From CALAZP01 sp964410725 (GTDB lineage Bacteria; Bacteroidota; Bacteroidia; Chitinophagales; Saprospiraceae): a stretch of 64,000 nucleotides of DNA. The notes under the pieces were generated by a model. It ran no database searches. It saw only the letters and a list, made by a program, of their open reading frames with translations, and was not told the origin of the DNA. The stretch is from the NCBI GenBank assembly GCA_964410725.1, contig CAYPID010000007.1, positions 1-64,000 on the forward strand, in the 5' to 3' direction. Position 1 is the first letter of the stretch; each line of letters opens with the position of its first letter. Shown in pieces: positions 8,657 through 17,046 of this stretch. The position numbers were made by a program, and so were the translations under genes.

Positions 8657-9405
8657 TAATCGGAATATGCAGTTGGCACCATGAAAATAATGTCGGCTTT
8701 GGATACATTCCCCTGGTAGAAGGGGTTACTTTTGAGTTCCTCCCATTTGTCTGAAGTAAAAAACTGATCCCAAAGCTGGTCTCTTTTTTCTTTGTTTTCA
8801 AAAGTAGTCATGTACATTAAATTGGGCATTTGGCTGCCTGCCAATACTTCTCCATAGAATACTGCATTGAATCCCAGTTCTTCAAAAAGGGTGATTTCTC
8901 CTCCTGCGTTAAACATGTCCACTTTATTGAGGTATCGTTCCGTATTGGATGATTCATAACTTCTCAATTCATAAATCCGTTGTGCTCGGTCTCCTTCTAG
9001 TGGACAAGGTTGGAGTTGGGGCATATCCTCAAATGTTTGCATAAGGGTAGTAACTACTCTGAGGTACTGAGGTAACTGATTGCCTTTCCAGGTACCCATA
9101 TTTAATAATTGTGCATCTAATTGGGCGAGTTGCTGGATATCTTTTACTGAATGCAAAAGATATAAATCGGGAATCTTGGATTCAGTTTCAGGTAGCTCTA
9201 CGAATACACCTATATTGGTGTAGCCGATTTTTTTGAGTGCTGGGAGGTAGGAGGTTTCGATAAATTGACTGGTTTGATGCAAATCTTCCGTTGATGCGAA
9301 AGAATATTTCTTTAAAATTAGGTATGCTCTTTCTTGGGCCTGTAATGAATTGGTCGAAAGGGAGACGCTAATAAGGCAAAGGAATAGGAAAAATAATTTC
9401 TTCAT
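8653..9405 (-). CDS. NIPSNAP-domain secreted protein
   Basis: The 250-residue product starts with a signal peptide ending near LQAQ (residues 1-23). The C-terminal ~110 residues carry the NIPSNAP dimeric alpha/beta-barrel fold: YELRSYESSNTERYLNKVDMF, a central GEI(T)LFEELGFNAVFYGEV and the terminal TSDKWEELKSNPF. An N-terminal half of similar size (about 25-125) looks like a degenerate second copy of the same fold. Biochemical function in bacteria is not known. The stop codon overlaps that of the plus-strand membrane protein (TTAG shared by both stops). No operon partner. Confidence 0.85.
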   Translation of the reverse strand: MKKLFFLFLCLISVSLSTNSLQAQERAYLILKKYSFASTEDLHQTSQFIETSYLPALKKIGYTNIGVFVELPETESKIPDLYLLHSVKDIQQLAQLDAQLLNMGTWKGNQLPQYLRVVTTLMQTFEDMPQLQPCPLEGDRAQRIYELRSYESSNTERYLNKVDMFNAGGEITLFEELGFNAVFYGEVLAGSQMPNLMYMTTFENKEKRDQLWDQFFTSDKWEELKSNPFYQGNVSKADIIFMVPTAYSDY

Positions 9406-9438
9406 TGGGTTCTGATTCGTTAAGTTTAATAGTTGTAA

Positions 9439-11652
9439 ATGTATAAATACTTTATCATGGAAAAAATATTGAAAGGGACGATTTGGATTATTTGGTTGTC
9501 TATGTGGGGGTGCAGCGATAGAGATGGCGTGTTACCTAAGGAGGGAATGTCGATTGTAAAATCCACTACCATTCAATCTGGAGTGTATGTAATGGAAGGA
9601 GGGGAGACTTTAGATCAGCCGATAATTATAATTGAGGGAGAAGATATTGTAGTGGACTTTAATGGTGCAACTTTGGTGGGCAATACTGAGGAGACTCATC
9701 CTGATCAGTTTAAAGGTTTAGGGATTTTAGTTCGCAATGGGAAAAATATCACCCTTAAGAATTTAAAGATAAAAGGATATAAGGTGGGGTTGATGGTAGA
9801 AAATGTGACCGGTTTTATGTTGGAGGACAGTGACTTGAGTTATAATTATCGGCAAAAATTGGGGAGCTATCGAGAGCGGGAAGATTATGCAGACTGGTTG
9901 AGTTATCATCAGAACGAAGAGGATGAATGGTTGCGGTATGGCGCTGGGGTTTATCTGAAAGGAGTAGATAGTGCCACTGTTAGAGGGGTTACCATAACTG
10001 GCGGTCAGAATGGAATAATGATGACGCAAACAAATCACAGTGAGTTTTACAACAACACCATTGCGTTTAATTCAGGTATCGGTATTGGATTGTACCGGTC
10101 TTCTTGGAATAGAGTGATGCATAATATTTTGGATTGGAATGTTAGGGGGTACAGTCATGGGTTCTATAGCAGGGGCCAGGATTCAGCTGGAATTTTGTGT
10201 TATGAACAGAGTAACGAGAATGTGTTTGCCTACAACTCGGCCACTCATTCAGGTGATGGCTTTTTCTTATGGGCAGGACAATCCACTATGGATAGTGGTT
10301 TGGGGGGGTGCAATGGCAATCTGTTGTGGGAAAACGATTTTTCTTATTCGCCAACCAATGGTATTGAGGTTACTTTCAGTAGCAATATCGTTGTAGGCAA
10401 TAAGATGAAAGAATGCAGGTACGGTATATGGGGTGGGTATAGTTTTGATTCTAAAATAGTAGGGAATGAAATTATGGATAGTGATTATGGTATTGCTATA
10501 GAGCATGGGCATGATCATTTGATTCGAGGTAATTATTTAGAAAACAATAAAGTGGGTGTTCGATTATGGGAACGGGCGGCGCAGCCTCAGGATTGGGGAT
10601 TCGCGATGAATAATGATGTTCGATCGAGGGGGTATGAGATTTCGGAAAACTACTTTAAGGGTCACCATCAAATTTTAGAGGTGCAAGCAACTAGTGATTT
10701 GGCTCTGGGTCCAGCTAATTATTTTGAAGCTTATGGAAAGATTGTAGATCAGAAAGGAACCCCTTCGCGAGTTCACGAATTTGAAAATTATAAGGAGGCG
10801 GGATTAAGAACGGCGCCACCTTTTTCCCGAAGGGATTATATGGCTGATATGGAAAGTCCGGAACCGTTGGAGGGTGCCTTATTAGCGATTGGTAATTACG
10901 AGCAATGGGCTGGAAGAGAGTATATTATTATGGGGACCTATGGGCCTTATGATTTTCGTTCTCCCAAAGCAGTATTAAGAGAAATTGAGGGAGATCGGTA
11001 TGTTTTTTTACTTACGGGGCCTGAGGGTAATTGGAAATTAAGTGGAGGTGAAGGATTCGAGGAACCAAATAGCAAAACCGGCACTTTACCCGCTACTTTT
11101 ACGGTAAGGAGAACTGAAGAAAAGGGACCGTTTCGGGTAGAATTGACCTATATAGGTAAAGGCGGGATGGATGAATTCGGGCGCATTATTGAAAAGGGGG
11201 AAGTTTATACATTTGGATATGAGGACGTGAAGGTTGAGGTGGATTGGGAGTTAATGTGGAAGAATACTGATTTGAATCCTGAGGAATATCAGGGTGAATG
11301 GGATGTACTGTGGCGACAATCTGGACAGGCAGTTACGGGCAAAGTGGAGCATGATATGGCTTTTGCTTGGTGGGATGCACCGGCTGAGGGTATTCGAAGA
11401 GATGGGTTTTTGACTCGGGCTGTTGGGCGGTTGGAGGTGGAGGAGGGGGCTTATCAAATGTTGGTTACCAGTGATGACGGAGTAGTTGTTTTGGTGGATG
11501 GTATGGAGGTTCTGAAGCATTGGGATGTGCATGAACCTGAAAGAGATGAAATCCTTTTATCTTTGGGTGGCAAACACCTGATAGAGGTGTACCATTTCGA
11601 TAAAAGCGGTTTTTCGACCCTTGATGTAAGATTACAAGCCGTTACTCAATAA
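9439..11652 (+). CDS. Right-handed beta-helix lipoprotein with C-terminal PA14-like domain
   Basis: The frame opens at 9439, but the ATG at 9457 gives a tidier lipoprotein signal (MEKILKGTIWIIWLSMWGC); either start is possible. Residues about 55-390 are a parallel beta-helix (pectin-lyase/NosD type): repeated short strands with G-N-x-I/V patterns such as NGIMMTQTNHSEFYNNTIAFN and YGIWGGYSFDSKIVGNEI read in pieces. Residues about 600-737 resemble a PA14 sugar-binding domain (TSDDGVVVLVDG, LGGKHLIEVYHFDKSG). A middle region (about 430-600) is unassigned. The family acts on, or binds, polysaccharides; a lyase, epimerase or plain binding role cannot be separated here. It stands alone, ahead of the ribosomal cluster. 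The lipid anchor suggests an outer-membrane surface location. Confidence 0.75.
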   Translation: MYKYFIMEKILKGTIWIIWLSMWGCSDRDGVLPKEGMSIVKSTTIQSGVYVMEGGETLDQPIIIIEGEDIVVDFNGATLVGNTEETHPDQFKGLGILVRNGKNITLKNLKIKGYKVGLMVENVTGFMLEDSDLSYNYRQKLGSYREREDYADWLSYHQNEEDEWLRYGAGVYLKGVDSATVRGVTITGGQNGIMMTQTNHSEFYNNTIAFNSGIGIGLYRSSWNRVMHNILDWNVRGYSHGFYSRGQDSAGILCYEQSNENVFAYNSATHSGDGFFLWAGQSTMDSGLGGCNGNLLWENDFSYSPTNGIEVTFSSNIVVGNKMKECRYGIWGGYSFDSKIVGNEIMDSDYGIAIEHGHDHLIRGNYLENNKVGVRLWERAAQPQDWGFAMNNDVRSRGYEISENYFKGHHQILEVQATSDLALGPANYFEAYGKIVDQKGTPSRVHEFENYKEAGLRTAPPFSRRDYMADMESPEPLEGALLAIGNYEQWAGREYIIMGTYGPYDFRSPKAVLREIEGDRYVFLLTGPEGNWKLSGGEGFEEPNSKTGTLPATFTVRRTEEKGPFRVELTYIGKGGMDEFGRIIEKGEVYTFGYEDVKVEVDWELMWKNTDLNPEEYQGEWDVLWRQSGQAVTGKVEHDMAFAWWDAPAEGIRRDGFLTRAVGRLEVEEGAYQMLVTSDDGVVVLVDGMEVLKHWDVHEPERDEILLSLGGKHLIEVYHFDKSGFSTLDVRLQAVTQ

Positions 11653-11670
11653 ATAATTCTATAAATATTT

Positions 11671-11700
11671 TTGGAAGTTGGTTTAAAACTTCTACCTTTG
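11671..11700 (+). promoter_or_regulatory. Promoter of the str operon
   Basis: TTG at 11671-11673, a 19-bp spacer and TACCTTTG at 11693-11700 match the Bacteroidota housekeeping promoter (-33 TTG, -7 TAnnTTTG). Transcription should start near 11707, leaving a leader of about 67 nt before rpsL. Confidence 0.8.
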
Positions 11701-11716
11701 CAATCGCTTTTGAAAT

Positions 11717-11737
11717 AGGTCTAAGTGATTTAGGCTT
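11717..11737 (+). promoter_or_regulatory. Hairpin in the rpsL leader
   Basis: AGGTCTAA (11717-11724) pairs with TTAGGCTT (11730-11737) over eight positions, two of them G-U, closing a 5-nt loop. It lies about 10 nt after the predicted start of the str transcript. No U-tract follows, so it is not a terminator. It may stabilise the mRNA or bind a ribosomal protein. Confidence 0.4.
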
Positions 11738-11773
11738 GAAAGCATTTATTTTTGAACCATATCAGAATAAAAT

Positions 11774-12148
11774 ATGCCTACTATTAACCAGTTGGTAAGA
11801 AATGGAAGGGAGCAGATTGTCTCCAAGAGTAAATCGAGAGCTTTAGATGCTTGCCCTCAGAAAAGAGGGGTATGTACGCGTGTATATACCACTACTCCTA
11901 AGAAGCCGAATTCAGCTTTAAGAAAAGTTGCTAAGGTAAGGTTGACTAATGGAATTGAGGTGATTGCCTACATTCCTGGCGAAGGTCACAATTTGCAAGA
12001 ACACTCTATTGTACTAATTAGAGGGGGAAGGGTAAAGGATTTGCCTGGAGTTCGCTACACTATTGTAAGAGGTGCTTTGGACACAGCTGGTGTGACTGAC
12101 AGATTACAAAGTCGTTCAAAATATGGGACCAAGCGTCCTAAGAAATAA
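11774..12148 (+). CDS. rpsL: 30S ribosomal protein S12
   Basis: 124 residues, near-universal sequence. The decoding-centre loop TPKKPNSALRK (about residues 41-51) and GGRVKDLPGVRY (84-95) are intact, with lysines at positions 43 and 88, the streptomycin-sensitive form. S12 checks codon-anticodon pairing in the A site. It is the first gene of the ribosomal cluster, behind a well-formed promoter and a short hairpin leader, 37 nt ahead of rpsG. Confidence 0.99.
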   Translation: MPTINQLVRNGREQIVSKSKSRALDACPQKRGVCTRVYTTTPKKPNSALRKVAKVRLTNGIEVIAYIPGEGHNLQEHSIVLIRGGRVKDLPGVRYTIVRGALDTAGVTDRLQSRSKYGTKRPKK

Positions 12149-12185
12149 TTATGTTTCTTTTTGTTGAAACCGCTAATAGAAAAAA

Positions 12186-12659
12186 ATGAGAAAAAGAAAA
12201 CCCGCAGTTAGAGTTATAAATCCAGACCCCAGATATGGTGATACGTTGGTGACTCAATTTGTGAACAACTTGATGTTCGATGGCAAAAAGGGGACTGCCC
12301 TTAGTGTGTTCTACAGTGCGATGGACATTGTCAAAGAAAAAGGTGGTGGAGAGGAAGACGAGTTGTCACTGTGGAAAAAGGCACTAAATAATGTAATTCC
12401 TTCTGTTGAGGTAAGAAGCAGAAGAATTGGAGGTGCTACTTTCCAGATTCCTACGGAGATCAGAGCTAAGCGCAAGATGTCTATTGGGATGAAATGGTTG
12501 ATTAGTTTCGCAAGAAAGAGAAGTGGAAAAGGCATGGCTGAGAAATTAGCAGCTGAAATTATTGCAGCTAGTAAAGGTGAAGGAGCTGCGGTTAAGCGGA
12601 AAGAAGATACCCATAAGATGGCGGAATCTAATAGAGCGTTTGCTCACTTCAAGGTATAA
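12186..12659 (+). CDS. rpsG: 30S ribosomal protein S7
   Basis: 157 residues, the normal length. MRKRKPAVRVINPDPRYGD at the start and GGATFQIPTEIRAKRK in the middle are diagnostic. S7 nucleates assembly of the 30S head and contacts E-site tRNA. In E. coli it represses the str operon by binding the rpsL-rpsG spacer; here that spacer is only 37 nt and shows no obvious structure, so the same mechanism is unlikely. It is followed by fusA after 36 nt. Confidence 0.99.
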   Translation: MRKRKPAVRVINPDPRYGDTLVTQFVNNLMFDGKKGTALSVFYSAMDIVKEKGGGEEDELSLWKKALNNVIPSVEVRSRRIGGATFQIPTEIRAKRKMSIGMKWLISFARKRSGKGMAEKLAAEIIAASKGEGAAVKRKEDTHKMAESNRAFAHFKV

Positions 12660-12695
12660 TTTTATTAATTGTAACGACCCCTTACGGGAAATATC

Positions 12696-14831
12696 ATGGC
12701 TAAGGATTTAAAACTAACTAGAAATATTGGAATTGCAGCGCACATTGACGCAGGTAAAACTACGACTACTGAGCGTATTCTTTACTACACTGGGATAAGC
12801 CATAAAATTGGTGAGGTTCACGATGGTGCTGCTACCATGGACTGGATGGAGCAGGAGCAGGAAAGAGGTATCACCATTACCTCAGCTGCGACTAAGACGA
12901 ATTGGAATTTCGATGGAGATTCTTATACCATCAATATTATCGATACTCCGGGTCACGTGGATTTTACAGTTGAAGTAGAGCGTTCTTTGAGGGTATTGGA
13001 TGGTGTGGTTGCTTTATTCTGTGCTGTTTCTGGGGTTGAACCACAATCTGAGACAGTTTGGCGTCAGGCAAACAGATATAAAGTACCTAGAATTGGTTTC
13101 GTTAATAAAATGGACCGTTCTGGTGCAGATTTCTTCAATGTGGTCAACGATGTAAAAACCAAGTTAGGTGCAAATGCTGTGCCTTTACAAGTTCCAATTG
13201 GTGCGGAAGAAACGTTTAAGGGAGTGGTTGATTTGATCAGCAATGAAGCTAGAATTTGGAATGACCATGATATGGGGATGACTTACGAGGTAGTTCCTAT
13301 TCCTGAAGATTTGGTTGATACTGTCGCAAAATACAGGGAGTTTTTACTAGAGAATATTGCGGAGTACGATGAAACTTTAATGGAAAAGTTTTTCGAAGAT
13401 CCCGATTCTATCTCTCCTGAGGAAATAAGAACTGCGATTAGAAAGGCGGTGATTGATATCAAAATCATCCCGATGTTGTGTGGTTCTTCGTTCAAAAATA
13501 AAGGAGTTCAGGCTGTTTTAGATGCAGTATGTCGCTATATGCCATCTCCACTTGATATTGAAGCAGTAGAAGGAACTAATCCCGATACTGAAGAAGAGGT
13601 AAAGAGAAAGCCATCTGTGGATGAGCCTTTCGCTGCATTGGCTTTCAAGATTGCTACTGATCCGTACGTAGGTCGTTTGGCATTCTTTAGAGTATATTCT
13701 GGTACTTTAGATGCTGGTTCTTACGTATTAAATACAAGAAGTGGAAAGAAAGAGCGTATTTCTAGATTATATCAGATGCACTCTAATAAGCAAAATCCAA
13801 TTGATAAAGTAGAAGCGGGTGACATTGCTGCAGCTGTTGGTTTCAAGGATTTGAGGACTGGTGATACTATATGTGACGAAAAGCATCCAATTGCTCTAGA
13901 GAGTATGACCTTTCCAGATCCGGTTATTGGAATCGCTGTTGAGCCAAAGTCTCAAAAGGACTTAGATAAACTAGGAATGGGATTAGCTAAGTTGGCTGAA
14001 GAAGATCCTACTTTCAAAGTGCGGTATGACGAGGAAACTAATCAAACTGTAATTAGCGGTATGGGTGAGTTGCACTTAGAAATCATTGTGGATAGATTAA
14101 AGAGGGAGTTCAAGGTGGAGTGTAACCAAGGGCAACCTCAGGTAAATTATAAGGAAGCTTTAACAACTACTGTTTCACATAGAGAAAGGTTAAAGAAACA
14201 GACTGGTGGTTCAGGTTTGTTTGCCGACATGGAATTTGAATTGGGTCCAGCTGATCAAGAATTTTTAGACAGCGAAGATTTCAAGAGTGGTAAGGAGAAG
14301 TTGCAGTTTATATGGGACATTGTTGGAGGTTCTATTGATAAGAACTACCAGAAACCTATAAAGGACGGTTTCAGAGCCATGATGGAAAACGGAATTTTGG
14401 CAGGTTACAATATTGAGGCGATGAAGGTAAGAGTATTTGATGGGTCTATGCACCCAGTGGATTCAAAGCCTGTTGCGTTTGAACTTTGTGCCAAGGAAGG
14501 TTTCAGGGAGTGTGCTATGAAGACAAAGCCGGTATTGATGGAACCTATTATGAAGCTAGAGGTGGTTACTCCTGAAGAATATGTTGGTAATGTTATTGGT
14601 GATTTAAACAGAAGAAGGGGATTACCTAAGGGTCAAGAGGGTAGACCAGGTGGCGCGGTGAGTATTCAGGCTGAAGTTCCATTATCTGAAATGTTTGGAT
14701 ATGTTACTTCCCTAAGAACTATTACATCTGGTAGGGCTAACTCTACTATGGAGTTTTCCCACTACAATGAAGCCCCTACAAATATTTCTAAAGAAATAAT
14801 TGATAAGGCAAAGGGTGAAGTTAAAGTATAA
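12696..14831 (+). CDS. fusA: Translation elongation factor G
   Basis: 711 residues, full length. G1 loop AHIDAGKTTTTERILYYTG, switch II DTPGHVDFTVEVERS and NKMD are all present, followed by domains II-V ending in the MFGYVTSLRTITSGRA region. EF-G drives translocation using GTP. It is the third gene of the str group. The usual next gene in Proteobacteria, tuf, is absent: the frame is followed by a promoter and rpsJ, as is common in Bacteroidota. Confidence 0.99.
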   Translation: MAKDLKLTRNIGIAAHIDAGKTTTTERILYYTGISHKIGEVHDGAATMDWMEQEQERGITITSAATKTNWNFDGDSYTINIIDTPGHVDFTVEVERSLRVLDGVVALFCAVSGVEPQSETVWRQANRYKVPRIGFVNKMDRSGADFFNVVNDVKTKLGANAVPLQVPIGAEETFKGVVDLISNEARIWNDHDMGMTYEVVPIPEDLVDTVAKYREFLLENIAEYDETLMEKFFEDPDSISPEEIRTAIRKAVIDIKIIPMLCGSSFKNKGVQAVLDAVCRYMPSPLDIEAVEGTNPDTEEEVKRKPSVDEPFAALAFKIATDPYVGRLAFFRVYSGTLDAGSYVLNTRSGKKERISRLYQMHSNKQNPIDKVEAGDIAAAVGFKDLRTGDTICDEKHPIALESMTFPDPVIGIAVEPKSQKDLDKLGMGLAKLAEEDPTFKVRYDEETNQTVISGMGELHLEIIVDRLKREFKVECNQGQPQVNYKEALTTTVSHRERLKKQTGGSGLFADMEFELGPADQEFLDSEDFKSGKEKLQFIWDIVGGSIDKNYQKPIKDGFRAMMENGILAGYNIEAMKVRVFDGSMHPVDSKPVAFELCAKEGFRECAMKTKPVLMEPIMKLEVVTPEEYVGNVIGDLNRRRGLPKGQEGRPGGAVSIQAEVPLSEMFGYVTSLRTITSGRANSTMEFSHYNEAPTNISKEIIDKAKGEVKV

Positions 14832-14836
14832 GTTAT

Positions 14837-14844
14837 TATATTTG
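14837..14844 (+). promoter_or_regulatory. Promoter box ahead of rpsJ (S10 operon)
   Basis: TATATTTG fits TAnnTTTG and lies six bases after the fusA stop. No clear TTG is found at the -33 position. The predicted start near 14851 would place the following perfect hairpin at the very 5' end of the transcript. Confidence 0.6.
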
Positions 14845-14854
14845 CACCGCTTTA

Positions 14855-14874
14855 GCCAATTGAACGCAATTGGT
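14855..14874 (+). promoter_or_regulatory. 5'-end hairpin of the rpsJ transcript
   Basis: CCAATTG (14856-14862) and CAATTGG (14867-14873) form a perfect 7-bp stem with the loop AACG, extended by a G-U pair. It lies a few nucleotides after the predicted transcription start and about 45 nt ahead of rpsJ. There is no U-tract, so termination is unlikely. It could stabilise the transcript or serve as a ribosomal-protein or enzyme binding site. Confidence 0.5.
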
Positions 14875-14919
14875 GAATTGTTAGACTAATTTAAAAATTG
14901 AAATAATTTCATTTAAGGC

Positions 14920-15228
14920 ATGAATCAGAAAATCAGAATCAAGCTACGCTCCTACGACCACTCGTTAGTGGATAAATCCACGGAGAAAATTGTTAAAACG
15001 GTTCGAAACAGCGGGGCTGTAGTTACAGGTCCGATTCCGCTGCCCACAGAGAAAAAAATCTTTACAGTACTGCGTTCTCCGCACGTCAACAAGAAATCTC
15101 GTGAGCAGTTCCAGTTGAGAACTCACAAGCGCCTTATTGAAATATACACACCTACGCAAAAGACAGTCGATGCATTGTCTAAATTAGAGTTGCCTAGTGG
15201 TGTTGATATTCAAGTTAAGTTGACGTAA
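14920..15228 (+). CDS. rpsJ: 30S ribosomal protein S10
   Basis: 102 residues, canonical. MNQKIRIKLRSYDHSLVD and the loop PLPTEKKIFTVLRSPHVNKKSREQF are diagnostic. S10 is a 30S head protein and, as NusE, takes part in antitermination. Codon choice looks slightly richer in C-ending codons than its neighbours. It is followed by a 190-nt spacer that is almost wholly base-paired, unlike the 6-40 nt spacers in most of the cluster. Confidence 0.99.
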   Translation: MNQKIRIKLRSYDHSLVDKSTEKIVKTVRNSGAVVTGPIPLPTEKKIFTVLRSPHVNKKSREQFQLRTHKRLIEIYTPTQKTVDALSKLELPSGVDIQVKLT

Positions 15229-15233
15229 TTATT

Positions 15234-15397
15234 GAATCATATAGATTCCAGGCCGAGACGCTAAATTTTGGAAACTGATAGTCAGATTGACATTAAGTCC
15301 AAAACTCAAGTTACCTTCCTATCAACTCGTTTCCCGAGTTTAGTGTCTTCCCGAAAAGTATAAAAAATTATAGATGGCTCATTTTTCGCAAAATGGG
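15234..15397 (+). ncRNA. Structured RNA element in the rpsJ-rplC spacer (candidate ribosomal-protein leader)
   Basis: Nearly the whole 190-nt spacer can pair. P0: GAATC (15234-15238) with GATTC (15244-15248). P1: 15255-15265 with 15339-15349, eleven contiguous pairs, two G-U. P2: TTTTGGA (15266-15272) with TCCAAAA (15298-15304), perfect, stacking directly on P1, with a small CTGA/TCAG hairpin inside. P3: CTCG (15326-15329) with CGAG (15335-15338), also abutting P1, so P1, P2 and P3 form a three-way junction. P4: 15378-15397, an 8-bp stem with loop TCGC just before rplC. No U-tract follows any stem. The position, inside an operon ahead of L3 and L4, suits autogenous control, for example by L4. 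That assignment is inference. Confidence 0.65.
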
Positions 15398-15418
15398 TAA
15401 AAATTAAATTTTAATCTG

Positions 15419-16042
15419 ATGAACGGATTAATTGGAAAGAAAAAAGGAATGACAAGTATATTCGATACCAATGGTAGGAATATTCCTTGTACTGTTTTGG
15501 AGATGGGGCCATGTGTGGTGACCCAGGTAAAGTCAGCTGATTCTGATGGATATAGCTCTCTTCAATTGGCTTTCGATGATGCCCGAGTTAAAAATACAAC
15601 CAAATCCATGCAGGGTCATTTCGAAAAGGCCGGTACTGCTCCTAAAAGGAAGTTGGTTGAATTTAGAAACTCTTCTTTGACTGATAAGAATCTCGGAGAC
15701 TTAATTAAGGTGGATGAGGTTTTTCAGGAAGGTGATTTGGTGGCTGCTGTGGGTACCTCTAAAGGTAAGGGTTTCCAAGGGGTTGTGAAGCGACATGGTT
15801 TTAGTGGGGTAAATGATGCTACTCACGGACAGCACAACAGACAGCGGGCTCCAGGATCAGTTGGTGCGGCGTCTTTTCCTGCGAAAGTTTTCAAAGGTTT
15901 AAGAATGGCTGGTAGAACTGGTGGAGATAGAATTAAGATTAAGAATCTCAAAGTGGTAAGGATTTTTGCTGACCAAAATATCATTTTGGTAAAGGGTGCG
16001 GTTCCGGGTCACATTGGTTCTTATGTAGTTTTAGAAAAATAA
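15419..16042 (+). CDS. rplC: 50S ribosomal protein L3
   Basis: 207 residues. MNGLIGKKKGMTSIFD at the N-terminus and the central loop region GASQNRxxPGSVG-like HGQHNRQRAPGSVGAASFPA (about residues 137-156) identify L3, which binds 23S rRNA early and reaches toward the peptidyl-transferase centre. The start follows 22 nt after the P4 hairpin of the spacer RNA, so ribosome access here could depend on that structure. Confidence 0.99.
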   Translation: MNGLIGKKKGMTSIFDTNGRNIPCTVLEMGPCVVTQVKSADSDGYSSLQLAFDDARVKNTTKSMQGHFEKAGTAPKRKLVEFRNSSLTDKNLGDLIKVDEVFQEGDLVAAVGTSKGKGFQGVVKRHGFSGVNDATHGQHNRQRAPGSVGAASFPAKVFKGLRMAGRTGGDRIKIKNLKVVRIFADQNIILVKGAVPGHIGSYVVLEK

Positions 16043-16069
16043 AAGTTTAGGCTTTATAAATAATCTGTA

Positions 16070-16699
16070 ATGAAAGTCGATGTTTTAAATATTAGTGGAA
16101 AGCCAACTGGTCGGCAGGTAGAATTACCAGCTGAGATTTTCGGAGTTACGCCAAATGAGCACGTTGTTTACCTCAGTGTTAAGCAATATTTAGCTAATCA
16201 GCGTCAGGGTACCCACAAGGCTAAGGATAGAGGTGAGATTTCTGGTTCAACTCGTAAGTTAAAAAAGCAGAAGGGAACTGGTGGGGCTAGAGCTGGTAGT
16301 ATTAAAAATCCCTTATTTAGAGGCGGTGGACGTATTTTTGGCCCTCAACCTCGTAACTATGGTTTCAAACTAAATAAAAAGGTAAAGAAACTAGCTAGAT
16401 TAAGTGTTCTTTCTGACCGTGCAGCTAATGGTAATATTAAGGTTATTGAGGACTTCACATTTGATGCTCCAAAGACCAAATCTTTTGTAAATATTTTGCA
16501 GGCTTTAGGTGTTAGTAATGGTAAATCACTGCTTGTTACTGCTGAGTTAGATCACAATGTTGCTTTATCTGCCAGAAATTTACCTGATGCAAGGATTTCA
16601 AAGGCCTCGGATTTAAACACCTACGAAATGCTCTGGGCAAGTAATTTGATTATTTCTGAGGAATCTATTGAAAAACTAAAATCAACGCTTACCAAATAA
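16070..16699 (+). CDS. rplD: 50S ribosomal protein L4
   Basis: 209 residues. The exit-tunnel loop with RGGGRIFGPQPRNY (about residues 83-96) and the region GSTRKLKKQKGTGGARAGS before it are typical. L4 is the autogenous regulator of the S10 operon in E. coli, which makes it the first protein to test against the structured spacer ahead of rplC. 27 nt after rplC. Confidence 0.99.
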   Translation: MKVDVLNISGKPTGRQVELPAEIFGVTPNEHVVYLSVKQYLANQRQGTHKAKDRGEISGSTRKLKKQKGTGGARAGSIKNPLFRGGGRIFGPQPRNYGFKLNKKVKKLARLSVLSDRAANGNIKVIEDFTFDAPKTKSFVNILQALGVSNGKSLLVTAELDHNVALSARNLPDARISKASDLNTYEMLWASNLIISEESIEKLKSTLTK

Positions 16700-16719
16700 G
16701 GGGCGTAAAACAATAAGTT

Positions 16720-17016
16720 ATGTCAAGGACTATTTTAATCAAACCTATTATAACTGAGAAAGCTGAGCAAATCAGTGAGCGTAATAATAGTTATTCTTTT
16801 GTTGTAGATCGTAAGGCAAACAAGATTGAAATTAAAAAGGCTGTAGAAGCTATGTACAGTGTTGCTGTAGAGAGCGTTAATACTTTAGTAATGCCTGCAA
16901 AGTCTAAAACAAGGTCTTCTCGTTCAGGTGTTGTTGAGGGGCGTAAGCCCGCTTTTAAAAAGGCAATTGTTAAGCTTGGAGAGGGTGAGGAGATTGATTT
17001 TTTTGGAGATTTATAA
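16720..17016 (+). CDS. rplW: 50S ribosomal protein L23
   Basis: 98 residues. ILIKPIITEKAEQISE and YSFVVDRKANKIEIKKAVEAMY are family hallmarks. L23 sits at the tunnel exit and docks trigger factor and SRP. It lies 20 nt after rplD and 30 nt ahead of rplB, in the fixed S10-operon order. Confidence 0.98.
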   Translation: MSRTILIKPIITEKAEQISERNNSYSFVVDRKANKIEIKKAVEAMYSVAVESVNTLVMPAKSKTRSSRSGVVEGRKPAFKKAIVKLGEGEEIDFFGDL

Positions 17017-17046
17017 TTTTTGTTAAAGTAAAAGAAACTGTAAGTA

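Noticed and set aside
15378..15397. Terminator before rplC
   Set aside because: The stem is good but A-rich sequence rather than a U-tract follows, and essential genes continue downstream.
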